DNA of 64,000 bases from Methylophaga sp. (GTDB lineage: Bacteria; Pseudomonadota; Gammaproteobacteria; Nitrosococcales; Methylophagaceae): the NCBI GenBank assembly GCA_002733715.2, contig NVWQ02000053.1, forward strand, positions 143,306 to 207,305. The letters run 5' to 3'. Below, piece after piece: positions 54,617 to 64,000 of the stretch. The stretch's first letter is position 1. Each line of letters opens with the position of its first letter. The position numbers and the translations under genes were made by a program. Below the pieces are notes generated by a model. The model was not told where the DNA came from. It ran no database searches and worked only from the letters and a program-made list of their open reading frames with translations.

Positions 54617-56026
54617 ATGTCAGTCGAAAAAGTACTTCAACTAATCAAAGATGAAGAGGTCCAATTTGTGGACTTCCGTTTTACAGATACGCGCGGTAAA
54701 GAGCAACATGTTTCTTTCCCTGCACACACTATTGACGAAGATACCTTTACAGAAGGTAATATGTTTGATGGTTCATCTGTCGCAGGTTGGAAAGGTATTA
54801 ACGAATCAGACATGATTTTAATGCCAGATCCTGACACTGTATTTTTAGACCCATTTATGGATGATGTAACACTTATTATCACTTGTGACATCATTGAGCC
54901 TTCAACTATGCAAGGTTACGAACGTGACCCACGTAGTGTTGCTCATCGTGCTGAAGCTCATATGCAAGCAACAGGCATGGCAGATACTGCTTACTTTGGC
55001 CCTGAAAATGAATTCTTTATCTTTGATGATGTCCGCTGGTCTAGCGATATCTCAGGTTCATCTTATAAGATTGATTCTGATGAAGCATCTTGGAATACAG
55101 ATAAAGTATTTGCTGATGGTAACAAAGGTCATCGTCCAAGTGTTAAAGGTGGTTACTTCCCTGTACCTCCAGTTGATTCATTACAAGATATGCGTAGTGC
55201 GATGTGTTTGACTCTTGAAGAAATTGGTCAAGAAACTGAAGTACATCATCATGAAGTAGCGACTGCTGGCCAATGTGAAATTGGTACTAAATTTAATACT
55301 TTAGTTAGAAAAGCTGATGAAGTTCAAGGTCTTAAATATGTTGTGCATAATGTTGCTCATGCTTACGGCAAAACAGCGACATTTATGCCTAAACCAATCG
55401 TTGGTGACAACGGTAACGGTATGCACGTTCATATGTCTTTATTTAAAGACGGCGAAAACTTATTCACGGGTAATAAATACGGTGGTTTATCTGAAACTGC
55501 ATTGTTTTACATTGGTGGCGTAATCAAACACGCACAAGCATTAAATGCATTTGTGAATGCAAGTACAAACAGCTACAAACGTTTAGTACCTGGTTTTGAA
55601 GCACCCATTATGCTGGCATACTCTGCGCGTAACCGCAGTGCATCAATTCGTATTCCTTTTGTTAATAATCCTAAAGGCCGTCGTGTTGAAGTTCGTTTCG
55701 GTGATTCAACTGCAAATCCATATTTAGCATTTGCTGCTTTATTGATGGCGGGTCTTGATGGTATCAAAAACAAGATCCATCCTGGTGATGCAATGGATAA
55801 AGACTTGTATGATTTGCCTCCTGAAGAAGAAGCGGCAATCCCACAAGTTTGTTATTCATTAGATCAAGCGTTAGAAGCATTAGATAAAGATCGTGCTTTC
55901 TTGACTGACGGTGGTGTATTCACTGACGACATGATCGACGCTTATATCGAATTGAAGATGGAAGAAGTAACGCGCTTACGTATGGAAACGCACCCAGCTG
56001 AGTTTGACTTGTACTACAGCTGTTAA
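54617..56026 (+). CDS. glnA: glutamine synthetase type I
   Basis: A 469-residue GSI, the same length as the E. coli enzyme. It carries [16 protein letters not shown], the metal-binding [27 protein letters not shown], the ATP-binding [25 protein letters not shown], and the adenylylation site [10 protein letters not shown]. The enzyme makes glutamine from glutamate and ammonia. The ATG at 54617 is preceded by GGAGAGAG; the longer frame from 54554 is not supported. The NtrC sites and sigma-54 promoter lie upstream. Confidence 0.97.
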   Translation: MSVEKVLQLIKDEEVQFVDFRFTDTRGKEQHVSFPAHTIDEDTFTEGNMFDGSSVAGWKGINESDMILMPDPDTVFLDPFMDDVTLIITCDIIEPSTMQGYERDPRSVAHRAEAHMQATGMADTAYFGPENEFFIFDDVRWSSDISGSSYKIDSDEASWNTDKVFADGNKGHRPSVKGGYFPVPPVDSLQDMRSAMCLTLEEIGQETEVHHHEVATAGQCEIGTKFNTLVRKADEVQGLKYVVHNVAHAYGKTATFMPKPIVGDNGNGMHVHMSLFKDGENLFTGNKYGGLSETALFYIGGVIKHAQALNAFVNASTNSYKRLVPGFEAPIMLAYSARNRSASIRIPFVNNPKGRRVEVRFGDSTANPYLAFAALLMAGLDGIKNKIHPGDAMDKDLYDLPPEEEAAIPQVCYSLDQALEALDKDRAFLTDGGVFTDDMIDAYIELKMEEVTRLRMETHPAEFDLYYSC

Positions 56027-56165
56027 ATAACACACAGTGTATTCATCGTTTACCTCAGAACGGCGTTATTTCTGTACTCAAATGGTTGCATATTAATATA
56101 TGCTCCCATTTTCCGTTCAGAAAAGCCTTGTTCTGAGGAAGAATATAAACACGCTGAGTGTTATT
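56026..56165. repeat. 140-nt palindrome directly after glnA
   Basis: The two halves of this stretch are about three-quarters complementary across some 65 bases. Paired blocks, from the outside: AATAACAC / GTGTTATT, CCTCAGAAC / GTTCTGAGG, TTTCTG / CAGAAA, AAATGG / CCATTT and GCATAT / ATATGC at the tip. It starts on the last base of the glnA stop codon and ends 17 nt before the terminator. A MITE-like element or a long structured 3' UTR are the options. Confidence 0.8.
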
Positions 56166-56181
56166 ATCTGAAAGAATAAAG

Positions 56182-56215
56182 AACGCCTCCATAGTAATAT
56201 GGGGGCGTTTTTTTA
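56182..56215 (+). terminator. intrinsic terminator of glnA
   Basis: AACGCCTCCATA and TATGGGGGCGTT pair with one G-T wobble around a GTAA loop, followed by seven T. It lies 156 nt after the glnA stop, beyond the palindrome. Confidence 0.9.
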
Positions 56216-56282
56216 TGTGAGCTGTATAGGATATTTTGATTAGAAAGTTGCAGTAAAAAAAAACATAGCATATCATGCAGGT

Positions 56283-56789
56283 ATGAAATATTTATGGCTT
56301 TGTTTAGTATTATTTGTATTACCGTTGAATGCGGAGATCTATCGCTGGCAAGACGAAAGTGGACGAATCATTTATTCCGATCAATATCACCCTGATGCTG
56401 AAATTGTAAAGGTGACGAAGTCAACTAACTATAAGCCACCCGTTATTAATAATATCCCAGATGAGCCCGAAACTGAAGAAGCACCAGGCTATCAGGTTTC
56501 AATATTATCTCCCCAAGAAGGTGAGGCAATTTGGGCTAATGGTATTGATGGTAATTTGCCAGTGACTGTTGATTTGCAACCAGAACTAAATATTGAAAAA
56601 GGTGAGAAACTTCTAATCTCACTGGACGGTGCAATTGTAGGTGAGCCACAATCATCAACGAGTTTTAATGTATCTATTATTGAACGCGGAGCTCACACCA
56701 TTAGTGTTTCACTCATTAATGAAGTAGGCGTAACGCTTGCGACGAGCCAATCTATTAATTTTCAGCTACATCGTGCTTCGGTTCAATAA
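56283..56789 (+). CDS. DUF4124-domain periplasmic protein
   Basis: A 168-residue exported protein with a short signal peptide (LFVLPLNA-EIY). The mature N-terminus IYRWQDESGRIIYSDQYH is the DUF4124 domain; the rest has an Ig-like or Fn3-like beta pattern (VSILSPQEGEAIWAN, SLDGAIVGEPQSS). Genes of this kind are commonly found between glnA and ntrB in gammaproteobacteria; their function is not known. Confidence 0.85.
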   Translation: MKYLWLCLVLFVLPLNAEIYRWQDESGRIIYSDQYHPDAEIVKVTKSTNYKPPVINNIPDEPETEEAPGYQVSILSPQEGEAIWANGIDGNLPVTVDLQPELNIEKGEKLLISLDGAIVGEPQSSTSFNVSIIERGAHTISVSLINEVGVTLATSQSINFQLHRASVQ

Positions 56790-56807
56790 TAACTAACAAA
56801 TCTAGCG

Positions 56808-56824
56808 CGCCCTATTTTGGTGCA
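56808..56824 (+). promoter_or_regulatory. NtrC-type operator upstream of ntrB
   Basis: CGCCCTA-TTT-TGGTGCA resembles the NtrC site TGCACTA-N3-TGGTGCA, with the right half perfect and two mismatches on the left. It lies 184 bp before ntrB, upstream of a sigma-54 promoter, so autoregulation is likely. Confidence 0.65.
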
Positions 56825-56949
56825 ATTAATGTTGTTTAACGTTATACTTTCCTAAAATAAAATATCATAATTGCAGTAATTTACTGAAATATAAACTTAA
56901 GCACTTGTTGCATAAGTAATTTTGTAAAAGTTGATAAATAGTGATGTTT

Positions 56950-56966
56950 TTGGAGCGATTATTGCT
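56950..56966 (+). promoter_or_regulatory. candidate sigma-54 promoter of ntrBC
   Basis: TTGGAGCGATTATTGCT has GG at 56952-56953 and GC at 56964-56965, again with exactly 10 bases between, and a perfect TTGCT -12 block. It lies 42 bp before the ntrB ATG and 126 bp after the operator. Confidence 0.7.
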
Positions 56967-57007
56967 CTTGTCTTTATGCCTAATTTTATCGGACAACGCG
57001 TACTACC

Positions 57008-58063
57008 ATGACAGTCAATATTTCTTGTCAAGACATCATTGAAAATTTAATGGTATCTATTGTTATAGTTGATGAACAGTATCGAGTCATTTACTTAAAT
57101 TCTGCTGCCGAAGTCTTATTTGATATTAGTCAGCGTCAAGCTGAATGCATTCCATTCCAAACAGTTCTGCCAGGTGAAGAGCAGCTGTTTCTTGGCTTGA
57201 ATAGAGTTAAAGAATCTGGACATGCACTCATTGAACGTGAAGTGAAAATCTATGTACCTGCTCATGGAGAATTGGTTGTCGATTGTTCAATTAAGCCTGC
57301 ATATTCAGAAGATGGCAATGCTTTTATATTGTTAGAATTCTTCCAACTTGATGTTCAACACCGAATTAGCCGCGATGAAAGCTTGCAGGTACAGCAGCAA
57401 GTTGTGAGAGGCCTTGCACATGAAATTAAAAACCCATTAGGTGGGTTGAGGGGGGCAGCACAATTATTAGAGCGCCAACTTGAATCCGATGAGCTAAAAG
57501 AATATACCCAAATCATAATAAGTGAAGCAGATCGTCTGCAAAATTTGCTAAGTAATATGTTGGGTCCATATCAACAAGCTAAAAAAGATTGGATAAATAT
57601 TCATGCGGTATTGCAGCGAGTGCGGCATTTAGTGAGAAGTGAAGTTGATCATCGTCTTGTATTTATAGGCGATTACGACCCTAGCTTACCTGAAATATGG
57701 GCAGATACAGATCAATTAGTACAGATTTTTTTGAATATTGTTCGAAATGCCGTTCAGGCAATGAATGGGTGTGGCAATATCATTTTGCGTACACGGGTCC
57801 AGCGTAATATTACAATTGAAAACCAATTTCATCGTTTGGGGATGGAAGTTCAAATTGAAGATGATGGCCCAGGTATTTCAAAGAGTATGCAAGAAACGAT
57901 GTTCTATCCTTTGGTAACAGGTCGGGCAGAAGGAACGGGGCTTGGACTGTATCTATCGCAAAATTTAATTCATCGAAATAATGGCGTCATTAGTTGCTCA
58001 AGTCGAGCAGGATCTACTGTTTTTTCAATCACATTCCCGCTGGAGAGAATAAGTGCCGAATAA
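57008..58063 (+). CDS. ntrB: nitrogen regulation sensor histidine kinase NtrB
   Basis: A 351-residue cytosolic kinase (GlnL). It has a PAS domain (about 5-115, VSIVIVDEQYRVIYLNSAAE), the phosphorylation box LAHEIKNPLGG with His138, and an ATPase domain with N box IVRNAVQAMN, G1 EDDGPGI and G2 GTGLGLYL. It phosphorylates or dephosphorylates NtrC under PII control. The next gene overlaps by 11 nt. Confidence 0.95.
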   Translation: MTVNISCQDIIENLMVSIVIVDEQYRVIYLNSAAEVLFDISQRQAECIPFQTVLPGEEQLFLGLNRVKESGHALIEREVKIYVPAHGELVVDCSIKPAYSEDGNAFILLEFFQLDVQHRISRDESLQVQQQVVRGLAHEIKNPLGGLRGAAQLLERQLESDELKEYTQIIISEADRLQNLLSNMLGPYQQAKKDWINIHAVLQRVRHLVRSEVDHRLVFIGDYDPSLPEIWADTDQLVQIFLNIVRNAVQAMNGCGNIILRTRVQRNITIENQFHRLGMEVQIEDDGPGISKSMQETMFYPLVTGRAEGTGLGLYLSQNLIHRNNGVISCSSRAGSTVFSITFPLERISAE

Positions 58064-59444
58064 ATCAAATGTATGGGTTGTTGATGATGACCGCTCAATT
58101 CGTTGGGTATTAGAAAAAGCAATGCAGGCTGAAAATATTTCTGTACGTAGTTTTGATAATGGCAATGATGTTTTGATTGCATTAGATAAAGATCAACCAG
58201 ACGTTTTAGTGAGTGATATACGGATGCCCGGTATTGATGGACTAAAACTAATGGCAGAACTTAAAAAAATAGTGCCTGAATTACCTATTATCATTATGAC
58301 GGCATATTCTGATTTAGACAGTGCAGTATCAGTATATGAAGGCGGGGCATTTGAGTATTTACCCAAGCCTTTTGATGTTGATGAGGCTGTTGAACTCGTT
58401 AAACGAGCAATCAGCTATAGGTATGAGCATAACGAAACATCCGAGACTAAAGTTGATTTTAGTCGGGATATTATTGGTGAAGCACCTGCAATGCAAGAGG
58501 TGTTTCGTGCTATTGGTCGACTTGCTAGATCAAACATAACGGTTCTTATTAATGGCGAATCAGGAACAGGTAAAGAATTAGTCGCCCATGCATTACACAA
58601 ACATAGTCCTCGAAATAAAGCACCCTTCATTGCGCTTAATATGGCCGCTATTCCAAAGGAATTAATGGAATCAGAATTATTTGGACATGAAAAAGGTTCG
58701 TTTACAGGAGCGCATGCAACACGAAAGGGGCGCTTTGAGCAAGCTGATGGCGGCACCTTATTTTTAGATGAAATAGGGGATATGTCACTTGATCTTCAAA
58801 CGCGACTTTTAAGAGTATTATCTGATGGTGATTTTTTCCGTGTAGGTGGACATACGTCAGTTAAAGCTAATGTAAGAATTATTACAGCAACACATCAGAA
58901 CTTAGAAAAAAGAGTTGAGTTAGGGGAATTTCGAGAAGATCTATTCCATCGTCTAAATGTAATTCGCATCCAACTACCAGCCTTAAATGAGCGAAAAGAA
59001 GATATTGCTGCGCTAGCAAAACATTTTTTGATAAAAGCGGCTAGTGAGTTAGCTGTGGCACCAAAAACATTATCACTTGATGTTGAACAGTATTTGATGG
59101 AATTAAATTGGCCGGGTAATGTCCGCCAGCTGGAAAATGTATGTAGATGGTTGACTGTGATGTCCCCTTCTCAGGTAGTGCAACGTGATGATTTACCTAG
59201 TGATATAGCTCAAGGAGAGGCTAACGATGACAGTGGTATAGAAGATTGGCAGACATTATTTAAGCAATGGGCAGTAAAAGAGGCACTATCAGGAAAAGAC
59301 AGGGCGTTAGCTAATATAGTATCTGAAGTAGAACAGTTATTAATGGAAGTAGCGTTAGAGCGAACAGCGGGCAAACGGCAAGAAGCAGCAAAATTACTAG
59401 GCTGGGGAAGAAATACGCTCACAAGAAAACTGAAAGATAGTTAA
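58053..59444 (+). CDS. ntrC: nitrogen regulation response regulator NtrC
   Basis: A 463-residue sigma-54 activator (GlnG). The receiver has Asp55 in VSDIRMPG. The AAA+ domain has Walker A NGESGTGKEL, the sigma-54 contact loop as GSFTGA (Ser in place of the first Ala of GAFTGA, a variant known in this family) and Walker B GGTLFLDEIGDM. The C-terminal Fis-type HTH includes KRQEAAKLLGWGRNTLTRKLK. GTG start. It should bind the operators noted at 54433, 54464 and 56808. Confidence 0.96.
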   Translation: MPNKSNVWVVDDDRSIRWVLEKAMQAENISVRSFDNGNDVLIALDKDQPDVLVSDIRMPGIDGLKLMAELKKIVPELPIIIMTAYSDLDSAVSVYEGGAFEYLPKPFDVDEAVELVKRAISYRYEHNETSETKVDFSRDIIGEAPAMQEVFRAIGRLARSNITVLINGESGTGKELVAHALHKHSPRNKAPFIALNMAAIPKELMESELFGHEKGSFTGAHATRKGRFEQADGGTLFLDEIGDMSLDLQTRLLRVLSDGDFFRVGGHTSVKANVRIITATHQNLEKRVELGEFREDLFHRLNVIRIQLPALNERKEDIAALAKHFLIKAASELAVAPKTLSLDVEQYLMELNWPGNVRQLENVCRWLTVMSPSQVVQRDDLPSDIAQGEANDDSGIEDWQTLFKQWAVKEALSGKDRALANIVSEVEQLLMEVALERTAGKRQEAAKLLGWGRNTLTRKLKDS

Positions 59445-59497
59445 ATTTGGGCTTGCGTGATGTGTGATGAGGACGTATACTTCTTCGCTTAATCCGG

Positions 59498-59574
<77 letters not shown>

Positions 59575-59585
59575 AAGTTTACAAG

Positions 59586-59611
59586 ACCCCAGAATGGGGT
59601 TTTCGTTTTTT
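59586..59611 (+). terminator. intrinsic terminator after the tRNA gene
   Basis: ACCCC-AGAAT-GGGGT forms a 5-bp stem followed by TTTCGTTTTTT. It lies 12 nt past the tRNA CCA end. Confidence 0.75.
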
Positions 59612-59625
59612 GAAGATTTGAAATT

Positions 59626-59648
59626 GGGCCCGTAGGCCCTTTTTTTTT
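59626..59648 (+). terminator. second terminator ahead of rimP
   Basis: GGGCC-CGTA-GGCCC gives a 5-bp GC stem followed by nine T. Two terminators in series stand between the tRNA and rimP, so read-through or a promoter just after them must supply the operon; in related bacteria read-through from metY feeds nusA. Confidence 0.8.
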
Positions 59649-59690
59649 AGTTTGAAAAACGGAGCGTTATTGAGTGTAAGAAGGTGCATG

Positions 59691-60137
59691 ATGGCTATTA
59701 GTGACCAAATTGAACAATTGATTGAAGTACCAATAGAGACATTGGGTTATGAGCTGGTGGGTGTAGAACACATAAAGAATGGTAGCAATACTGTTTTACG
59801 TATATACATTGATTCGCAGCAAGGAATTTCAATAGAAGATTGTGAACGTGTTAGTCATCAAGTTAGCGGTATATTAGAAGTCGAAGAACCGATTGCTTCT
59901 GCTTATAGCCTAGAAGTATCATCACCTGGATTTGATAGACCTTTATTTAAAGAGCAAGACTTTGTTCGGTTTGCTGGCAGTGAAGTGAAAATCACAATGA
60001 AATTGCCGGTTCAAGGTCGACGTAATTTTAAGGGCAGCTTACAAGGTGTGAGTGAGGGTAGTATTTTGATTGAAGTTGATGGTGAGGTATATGAGTTACC
60101 ATTAACAAAATTATCGAAAGCTAGGCTTGTAGCATAA
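59691..60137 (+). CDS. rimP: ribosome maturation factor RimP
   Basis: A 148-residue RimP needed for 30S maturation. Family features: EVPIETLGYELVGVEHI, LRIYIDSQQGISIEDCERVSHQVSG-type segment, and SLEVSSPGFDRPLFK. Starts at 59688 and 59691 are equivalent in outcome; AGAAGG is better spaced for 59691. The frame opening at 59652 overlaps the terminator region and is rejected. Confidence 0.94.
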   Translation: MAISDQIEQLIEVPIETLGYELVGVEHIKNGSNTVLRIYIDSQQGISIEDCERVSHQVSGILEVEEPIASAYSLEVSSPGFDRPLFKEQDFVRFAGSEVKITMKLPVQGRRNFKGSLQGVSEGSILIEVDGEVYELPLTKLSKARLVA

Positions 60138-60194
60138 AAAAAGCGTATTATTAGAGGTTGAACAAGGTTGCGTGAAGGGGCCATTGAGGACGAA

Positions 60195-61709
60195 ATGAAT
60201 AATAAAGAAATTTTACTGGTTGTAGATGCTGTTTCTAATGAAAAAGGTGTCTCGAAAGAAGTTATTTTTGGTGCGATTGAATCTGCACTTGCAATGGCTA
60301 CGATTAAGGGCAGTGATGCTGAGCTAGATGCACAGGTTATTATTGATCGTGAAACAGGCGATTATGAAACATTTCGCCAATGGTTGATTGTTATTGAGAG
60401 TGAAGAAGAACCTTTTGAATCACCAGAAACACAAATTCTATTAGAAGATGCGCTGAAAAAACAAAAAGATATTGAAGTTGGTGATTATATTCGTGAACCA
60501 ATGGATTCGGTAGCTTTTGGACGTATTGCTGCACAAACAGCTAAACAAGTTATTGTACAAAAAGTGCGAGAAGCTGAACGTGCACAAGTAGTTGAGCAAT
60601 ATCAAGAAAAATTAGGGAAAATGATTTTAGGTACTGTTAAGCGTGTAGAGCGCGGCATTGTAACCCTTGATTTAGGTGGTAATGCTGAAGCCTTTATCCC
60701 AAGGGAAGAAATGATTCCTCGCGAAAATTTTAGAACAGGTGATCGTGTTCGAGCCTATTTAAAAGAGATCAAAACAGAAGGGCGAGGCCCGCAATTATTA
60801 GTTAGCCGCATAGCTTCTGAACTTCTTACTGAATTGTTTACCTTGGAAGTGCCTGAAATTAGTGATGGCATGATTGCAATAAGAGGCGCAGCCCGCGATC
60901 CTGGTTTACGTGCAAAAATAGCTGTAGAAGCATTAGAGTCACGCATTGATCCTATCGGTGCTTGTGTTGGTATGCGTGGTTCACGTGTACAAGTCGTCAC
61001 CAATGAATTAGGTGGCGAGCGCGTTGACATTATTATGTGGGATGACGATCCTGCACGATTTGCAATTAATGCGATGGCGCCAGCAGAAGCACTGTCCATT
61101 GTCGTTGATGAAGAAGCACATAGTATGGATATTGCTGTTGCGGAAGATCAACTTTCACAAGCCATTGGCCGAGGTGGACAGAATGTACGTCTAGCTAGCC
61201 AATTAACAGGTTGGGACTTAAATGTAATGTCTGCTGCTGATGCCGATCAAAAAGCAGAAACAGAACTGAGTGTCCATATTGAAGTCTTCATGAAAGATTT
61301 AGATGTAGATGAAGACGTGGCACTTATTCTTGCTCAAGAAGGCTTCTCCAGTTTAGAAGAAGTAGCCTATGTGCCAGAAAAAGAGATGCTTGAAATTGAA
61401 GAGTTTGACGAAGATATCGTAACCGAGCTTCGTTCACGTGCAAGGGACGTGTTGTTAACACGAGCTATTGCTAATGAAGAACAGCTAGAGTCAGCCAAGC
61501 CAGAACAGAATTTACTTGAAATGGAAGGCATGACTAAAAAATTAGCACTTACCTTAGCGAGCAACGATATTAATACCATTGATGATTTGGCTGATCTTTC
61601 AGTGGATGAGCTGGTTGAAGTTGAAGGTGTTGAAGAAGAGCAAGCCGCCGCACTTATTATGAAAGCGCGTGAGTCATGGTTTGCAGAAGAAAGCGGTACG
61701 GGAGAATAG
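60195..61709 (+). CDS. nusA: transcription termination/antitermination protein NusA
   Basis: A 504-residue NusA. In order: N-terminal RNA polymerase-binding domain (MNNKEILLVVDAVSNEKGV), S1 domain (LGTVKRVERGIVTLDLGG), two KH domains (DPIGACVGMRGSRVQ and QAIGRGGQNVRLAS) and two C-terminal acidic repeats (from about 365 and 440) as in E. coli. GAGGACGAA precedes the ATG at 60195. infB begins 3 nt downstream. Confidence 0.97.
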   Translation: MNNKEILLVVDAVSNEKGVSKEVIFGAIESALAMATIKGSDAELDAQVIIDRETGDYETFRQWLIVIESEEEPFESPETQILLEDALKKQKDIEVGDYIREPMDSVAFGRIAAQTAKQVIVQKVREAERAQVVEQYQEKLGKMILGTVKRVERGIVTLDLGGNAEAFIPREEMIPRENFRTGDRVRAYLKEIKTEGRGPQLLVSRIASELLTELFTLEVPEISDGMIAIRGAARDPGLRAKIAVEALESRIDPIGACVGMRGSRVQVVTNELGGERVDIIMWDDDPARFAINAMAPAEALSIVVDEEAHSMDIAVAEDQLSQAIGRGGQNVRLASQLTGWDLNVMSAADADQKAETELSVHIEVFMKDLDVDEDVALILAQEGFSSLEEVAYVPEKEMLEIEEFDEDIVTELRSRARDVLLTRAIANEEQLESAKPEQNLLEMEGMTKKLALTLASNDINTIDDLADLSVDELVEVEGVEEEQAAALIMKARESWFAEESGTGE

Positions 61710-61712
61710 GCA

Positions 61713-64000
61713 ATGAGCGATATGAAGGTTGAAGACCTAGCCAATAATATAGGTATAACACCAGATCGATTGGTTGAACAGCTCAATGAAGCCGGTGTAA
61801 CTGTATCTAAATCGACGGATAGTATTACTGAAGAGCAAAAGCAAACGTTGTTGAGTTTTTTACAAACACGACACGGTAAAGACGCAGATAGTACAATTTC
61901 AAAACCGAAGAAAATTACACTTAAGCGTAAATCAACAAGTGAAATAAAATTGGGTGCAAGCTCTCGTCAAGGTGGCAAAACAGTTAGCGTTGAAGTGCGT
62001 AAAAAACGTACTTACGTAAAACGTAGTGCGGCTGAAGAAGCAGAAGCGGAAGCGCAATTACAGCGTGAGAAAGAAGCTGAAGAAAAAGCGATAGCGGAAG
62101 CTAAAGCAGAAAAACTGCGCATCGAAGAACAAGCTAAACAACAGCAGGAACAAGAGCAGCGTGAGCGTGAAGAGCTGGATGCTAAAGAAGCGGCACGTGA
62201 AGAGGCAGCAGTTGAAGATGCTGTTGAAGCTGAAAAACAAGCTGAAGAAGAGGCGCGTCTAGCAGCAGCAGAAGAGAAAAAAGCCTTGGCAGAAGAAGCA
62301 AAATCAAAAAAATCTGCTAAGAAAGTCACAACACCTTCAAAAAAATTAACAGCCTCAGAAATTGCCCATAAAAAGTTAGAAGAAGCAGATGCTAGGCGTC
62401 GTGAAGCTAACTTGGCGCGACAAGAAGCAGAGCGTGCATTAAAAGCACGTAAGAAAGCTAGAGAAGAAGAGGCTGTATTAGAAAAGCAACGTGCAAAAGA
62501 AAAAGCCGAAGCCGATGCTGAAGTTAAAAAACAAAAAGAAGCGCGCAAAGAAAGAGATGCAGCCGCTGCAAAAACTAAAGAAAAAGATAAACCTGCAGGT
62601 GGAGCAGCACCTGCACGTCGTGGTGGTCGCAACGAGCGTGGCGATAAATTTGAGCGTGCAGAATTGCACATAACTCAAGGTAAAGGTCGTCGCAAAAAGA
62701 AAAAAGGCCGAGGAGCTCAGACTGCCCCAGTTATCGAAACTTCGTCAGAACATGGTTTTACGCTACCAACAGAGCCAGTAGTACGAGATATTGATGTACC
62801 TGAAACAATTTCAGTATCAGAGCTTGCACTTCGGATGTCGGTGAAAGCTGCAGAGGTCATTAAAGCTTTGATGGGATTGGGTACGATGGCAACGATTAAC
62901 CAAGTGCTTGATCAAGATACAGCGGTTATTGTTGTTGAAGAAATGGGCCACAATTCGAAACCAGTACAAGATAATGCTATTGAATTAGCCCTAGAAGTTT
63001 CAGATGAAGAACAAAGTGAAGCTGTTCTAAGAGCACCTGTAGTCACGGTAATGGGGCATGTTGATCATGGTAAAACATCATTACTCGATTATATTCGCAG
63101 CACAAAAGTAACGTCGGGTGAAGCGGGTGGCATTACCCAGCATATTGGTGCTTATAAAGTAGAAACAAGCCGCGGTGAGATCACCTTCTTAGATACACCT
63201 GGACATGCCGCCTTTACCGAAATGCGCCAACGTGGTGCCAAAGTAACGGATATTGTGGTGTTGGTAGTGGCGGCTGATGATGGCGTTATGCCTCAAACAA
63301 TTGAAGCTGTTAAGCATGCAAAAGAAGCGGGTGCATTATTAATTATAGCTGTTAATAAAATGGATAAAGAAGAGGCTAACCCTGATCGCGTTAAAACAGA
63401 GTTAGGTAATCATGATGTTATCCCTGAAGACTGGGGTGGTGATGTACCCTTTGTCCCTGTTTCAGCTTTAACGGGTAAGGGTGTTGATGATTTATTAGAC
63501 ACAATTTCACTACAAGCTGAAATGTTAGAGCTTAAAGCACCTAGCAAAGGTGCTGCCAAAGGCACAGTAATTGAAGCTCGACTAGATAAAGGTCGCGGTA
63601 CGATTGTGACAGTATTAGTTCAGAGCGGCATCTTGAAGAAAGGTGATATCGTTGTGGTTGGTCAAGAATATGGTCGTATTCGAGCTTTATTCAATGAAAA
63701 TTCTGAAACATTAAAATCTGCAGGACCATCAACACCAGTTGAAGTTTTAGGTCTTTCAGGTACTCCAGCATCAGGTGATGAGTTACAAGTTGCACCCGAT
63801 GAACGAAAAGCACGTGAAATTGCGACATTCCGTAAGACCAAAGCACGTGAGCTGAAAATGGCAAAACAACAAGCCGCTAAACTTGATGACATGTTTAATA
63901 AAATGGAATCAGGTGATGTTAAAACGCTTAATGTGGTTGTTAAAGCTGATGTTCATGGTAGTGCAGAAGCAGTGAGCCAAAGTTTGTTGAATTTATCAAC
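61713..64000 (+). CDS. infB: translation initiation factor IF-2 (partial, runs off the window)
   Basis: The gene starts with ATG at 61713 ([20 protein letters not shown], an IF2_N domain) 3 nt after nusA and is open to the window end, 762 codons. After a long charged Ala/Glu/Lys-rich helix (about residues 100-320) comes a second IF2_N domain ([15 protein letters not shown]). The GTPase domain follows, with [11 protein letters not shown] (G1), DTPGHAAF (G3) and NKMDKE (G4). It directs fMet-tRNA to the 30S P site. The C-terminal domains lie beyond 64000. Confidence 0.96.
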   Translation, partial: MSDMKVEDLANNIGITPDRLVEQLNEAGVTVSKSTDSITEEQKQTLLSFLQTRHGKDADSTISKPKKITLKRKSTSEIKLGASSRQGGKTVSVEVRKKRTYVKRSAAEEAEAEAQLQREKEAEEKAIAEAKAEKLRIEEQAKQQQEQEQREREELDAKEAAREEAAVEDAVEAEKQAEEEARLAAAEEKKALAEEAKSKKSAKKVTTPSKKLTASEIAHKKLEEADARRREANLARQEAERALKARKKAREEEAVLEKQRAKEKAEADAEVKKQKEARKERDAAAAKTKEKDKPAGGAAPARRGGRNERGDKFERAELHITQGKGRRKKKKGRGAQTAPVIETSSEHGFTLPTEPVVRDIDVPETISVSELALRMSVKAAEVIKALMGLGTMATINQVLDQDTAVIVVEEMGHNSKPVQDNAIELALEVSDEEQSEAVLRAPVVTVMGHVDHGKTSLLDYIRSTKVTSGEAGGITQHIGAYKVETSRGEITFLDTPGHAAFTEMRQRGAKVTDIVVLVVAADDGVMPQTIEAVKHAKEAGALLIIAVNKMDKEEANPDRVKTELGNHDVIPEDWGGDVPFVPVSALTGKGVDDLLDTISLQAEMLELKAPSKGAAKGTVIEARLDKGRGTIVTVLVQSGILKKGDIVVVGQEYGRIRALFNENSETLKSAGPSTPVEVLGLSGTPASGDELQVAPDERKAREIATFRKTKARELKMAKQQAAKLDDMFNKMESGDVKTLNVVVKADVHGSAEAVSQSLLNLS

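Noticed and set aside
61367..61786. 139-residue frame antisense to the nusA end and infB start
   Set aside because: Low-complexity Ser-rich shadow of the acidic NusA repeats; it spans two clear sense genes.
62012..62671. 219-residue Ser/Ala-rich frame antisense to infB
   Set aside because: It mirrors the Ala/Glu/Lys-rich helix of IF-2, whose biased codons keep the opposite strand open. No start signal.

Overview
The window is a chromosomal segment of an AT-rich, free-living gammaproteobacterium. Evidence: the gene order metY(tRNA-fMet)-rimP-nusA-infB, glnA followed by ntrB-ntrC, leuS-lptE-holA-proA-nadD, rsfS-rlmH-maf-rng-yhdP-tldD, and proteins such as UbiK, PpnP and ComM. A PEP-CTERM-like protein and a MNIO/bufferin operon fit an aquatic, metal-exposed lifestyle. 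I cannot assign a genus from the sequence alone.

Layout. 1-6.1 kb: end of a DUF853/HerA-like ATPase gene, two methyltransferases, an exported 22-residue-repeat protein, then on the minus strand a YbaK-like deacylase, a diguanylate cyclase, a ChaA-type antiporter, a YpfJ-type metalloprotease and a membrane-anchored LuxR-type regulator. 6.1-12.6 kb: cytochrome b561 and a complete heavy-metal RND tripartite efflux operon with a DUF3240 protein. 12.7-19.5 kb: a DUF2339 giant membrane protein followed by an unusual cluster of pilin-like, DUF2914 and ankyrin proteins and small membrane paralogues. 19.6-32 kb: housekeeping (ubiK, ppnP, comM, rep, rhlE-like) mixed with a frameshifted DUF1186/SEC-C gene, an EncFtn-like ferritin without encapsulin, a dead metY-like gene, a sterol-desaturase-like protein, cytochrome c5 and a zinc-type dehydrogenase-like protein.

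32.1-34.5 kb holds a bufferin-type RiPP operon: two BufA2-like Cys-rich precursors, a MNIO (DUF692) enzyme and its DUF2063 partner. The first precursor is expanded by 13-residue repeats and carries a lipobox. Directly after it lie two integron-type gene cassettes (34.6-35.84 kb, minus strand) with a well-formed attC site and no integrase, one of whose attC sites appears broken by a lone IS3-type end.

36-54.4 kb is conserved housekeeping interrupted by palindromic intergenic repeats of three kinds, a YdcF/ElyC-like protein, a PEP-CTERM protein next to a G10 tract, and a PP-loop/TusA sulfur-relay pair. 54.4-59.4 kb is the nitrogen-control region. NtrC-type operators and sigma-54 promoters can be read upstream of both glnA and ntrBC, and a 140-nt palindrome plus a terminator follow glnA. 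The window ends with an initiator tRNA bearing an unusual U1-U72 pair and the rimP-nusA-infB operon, with infB cut by the window edge.
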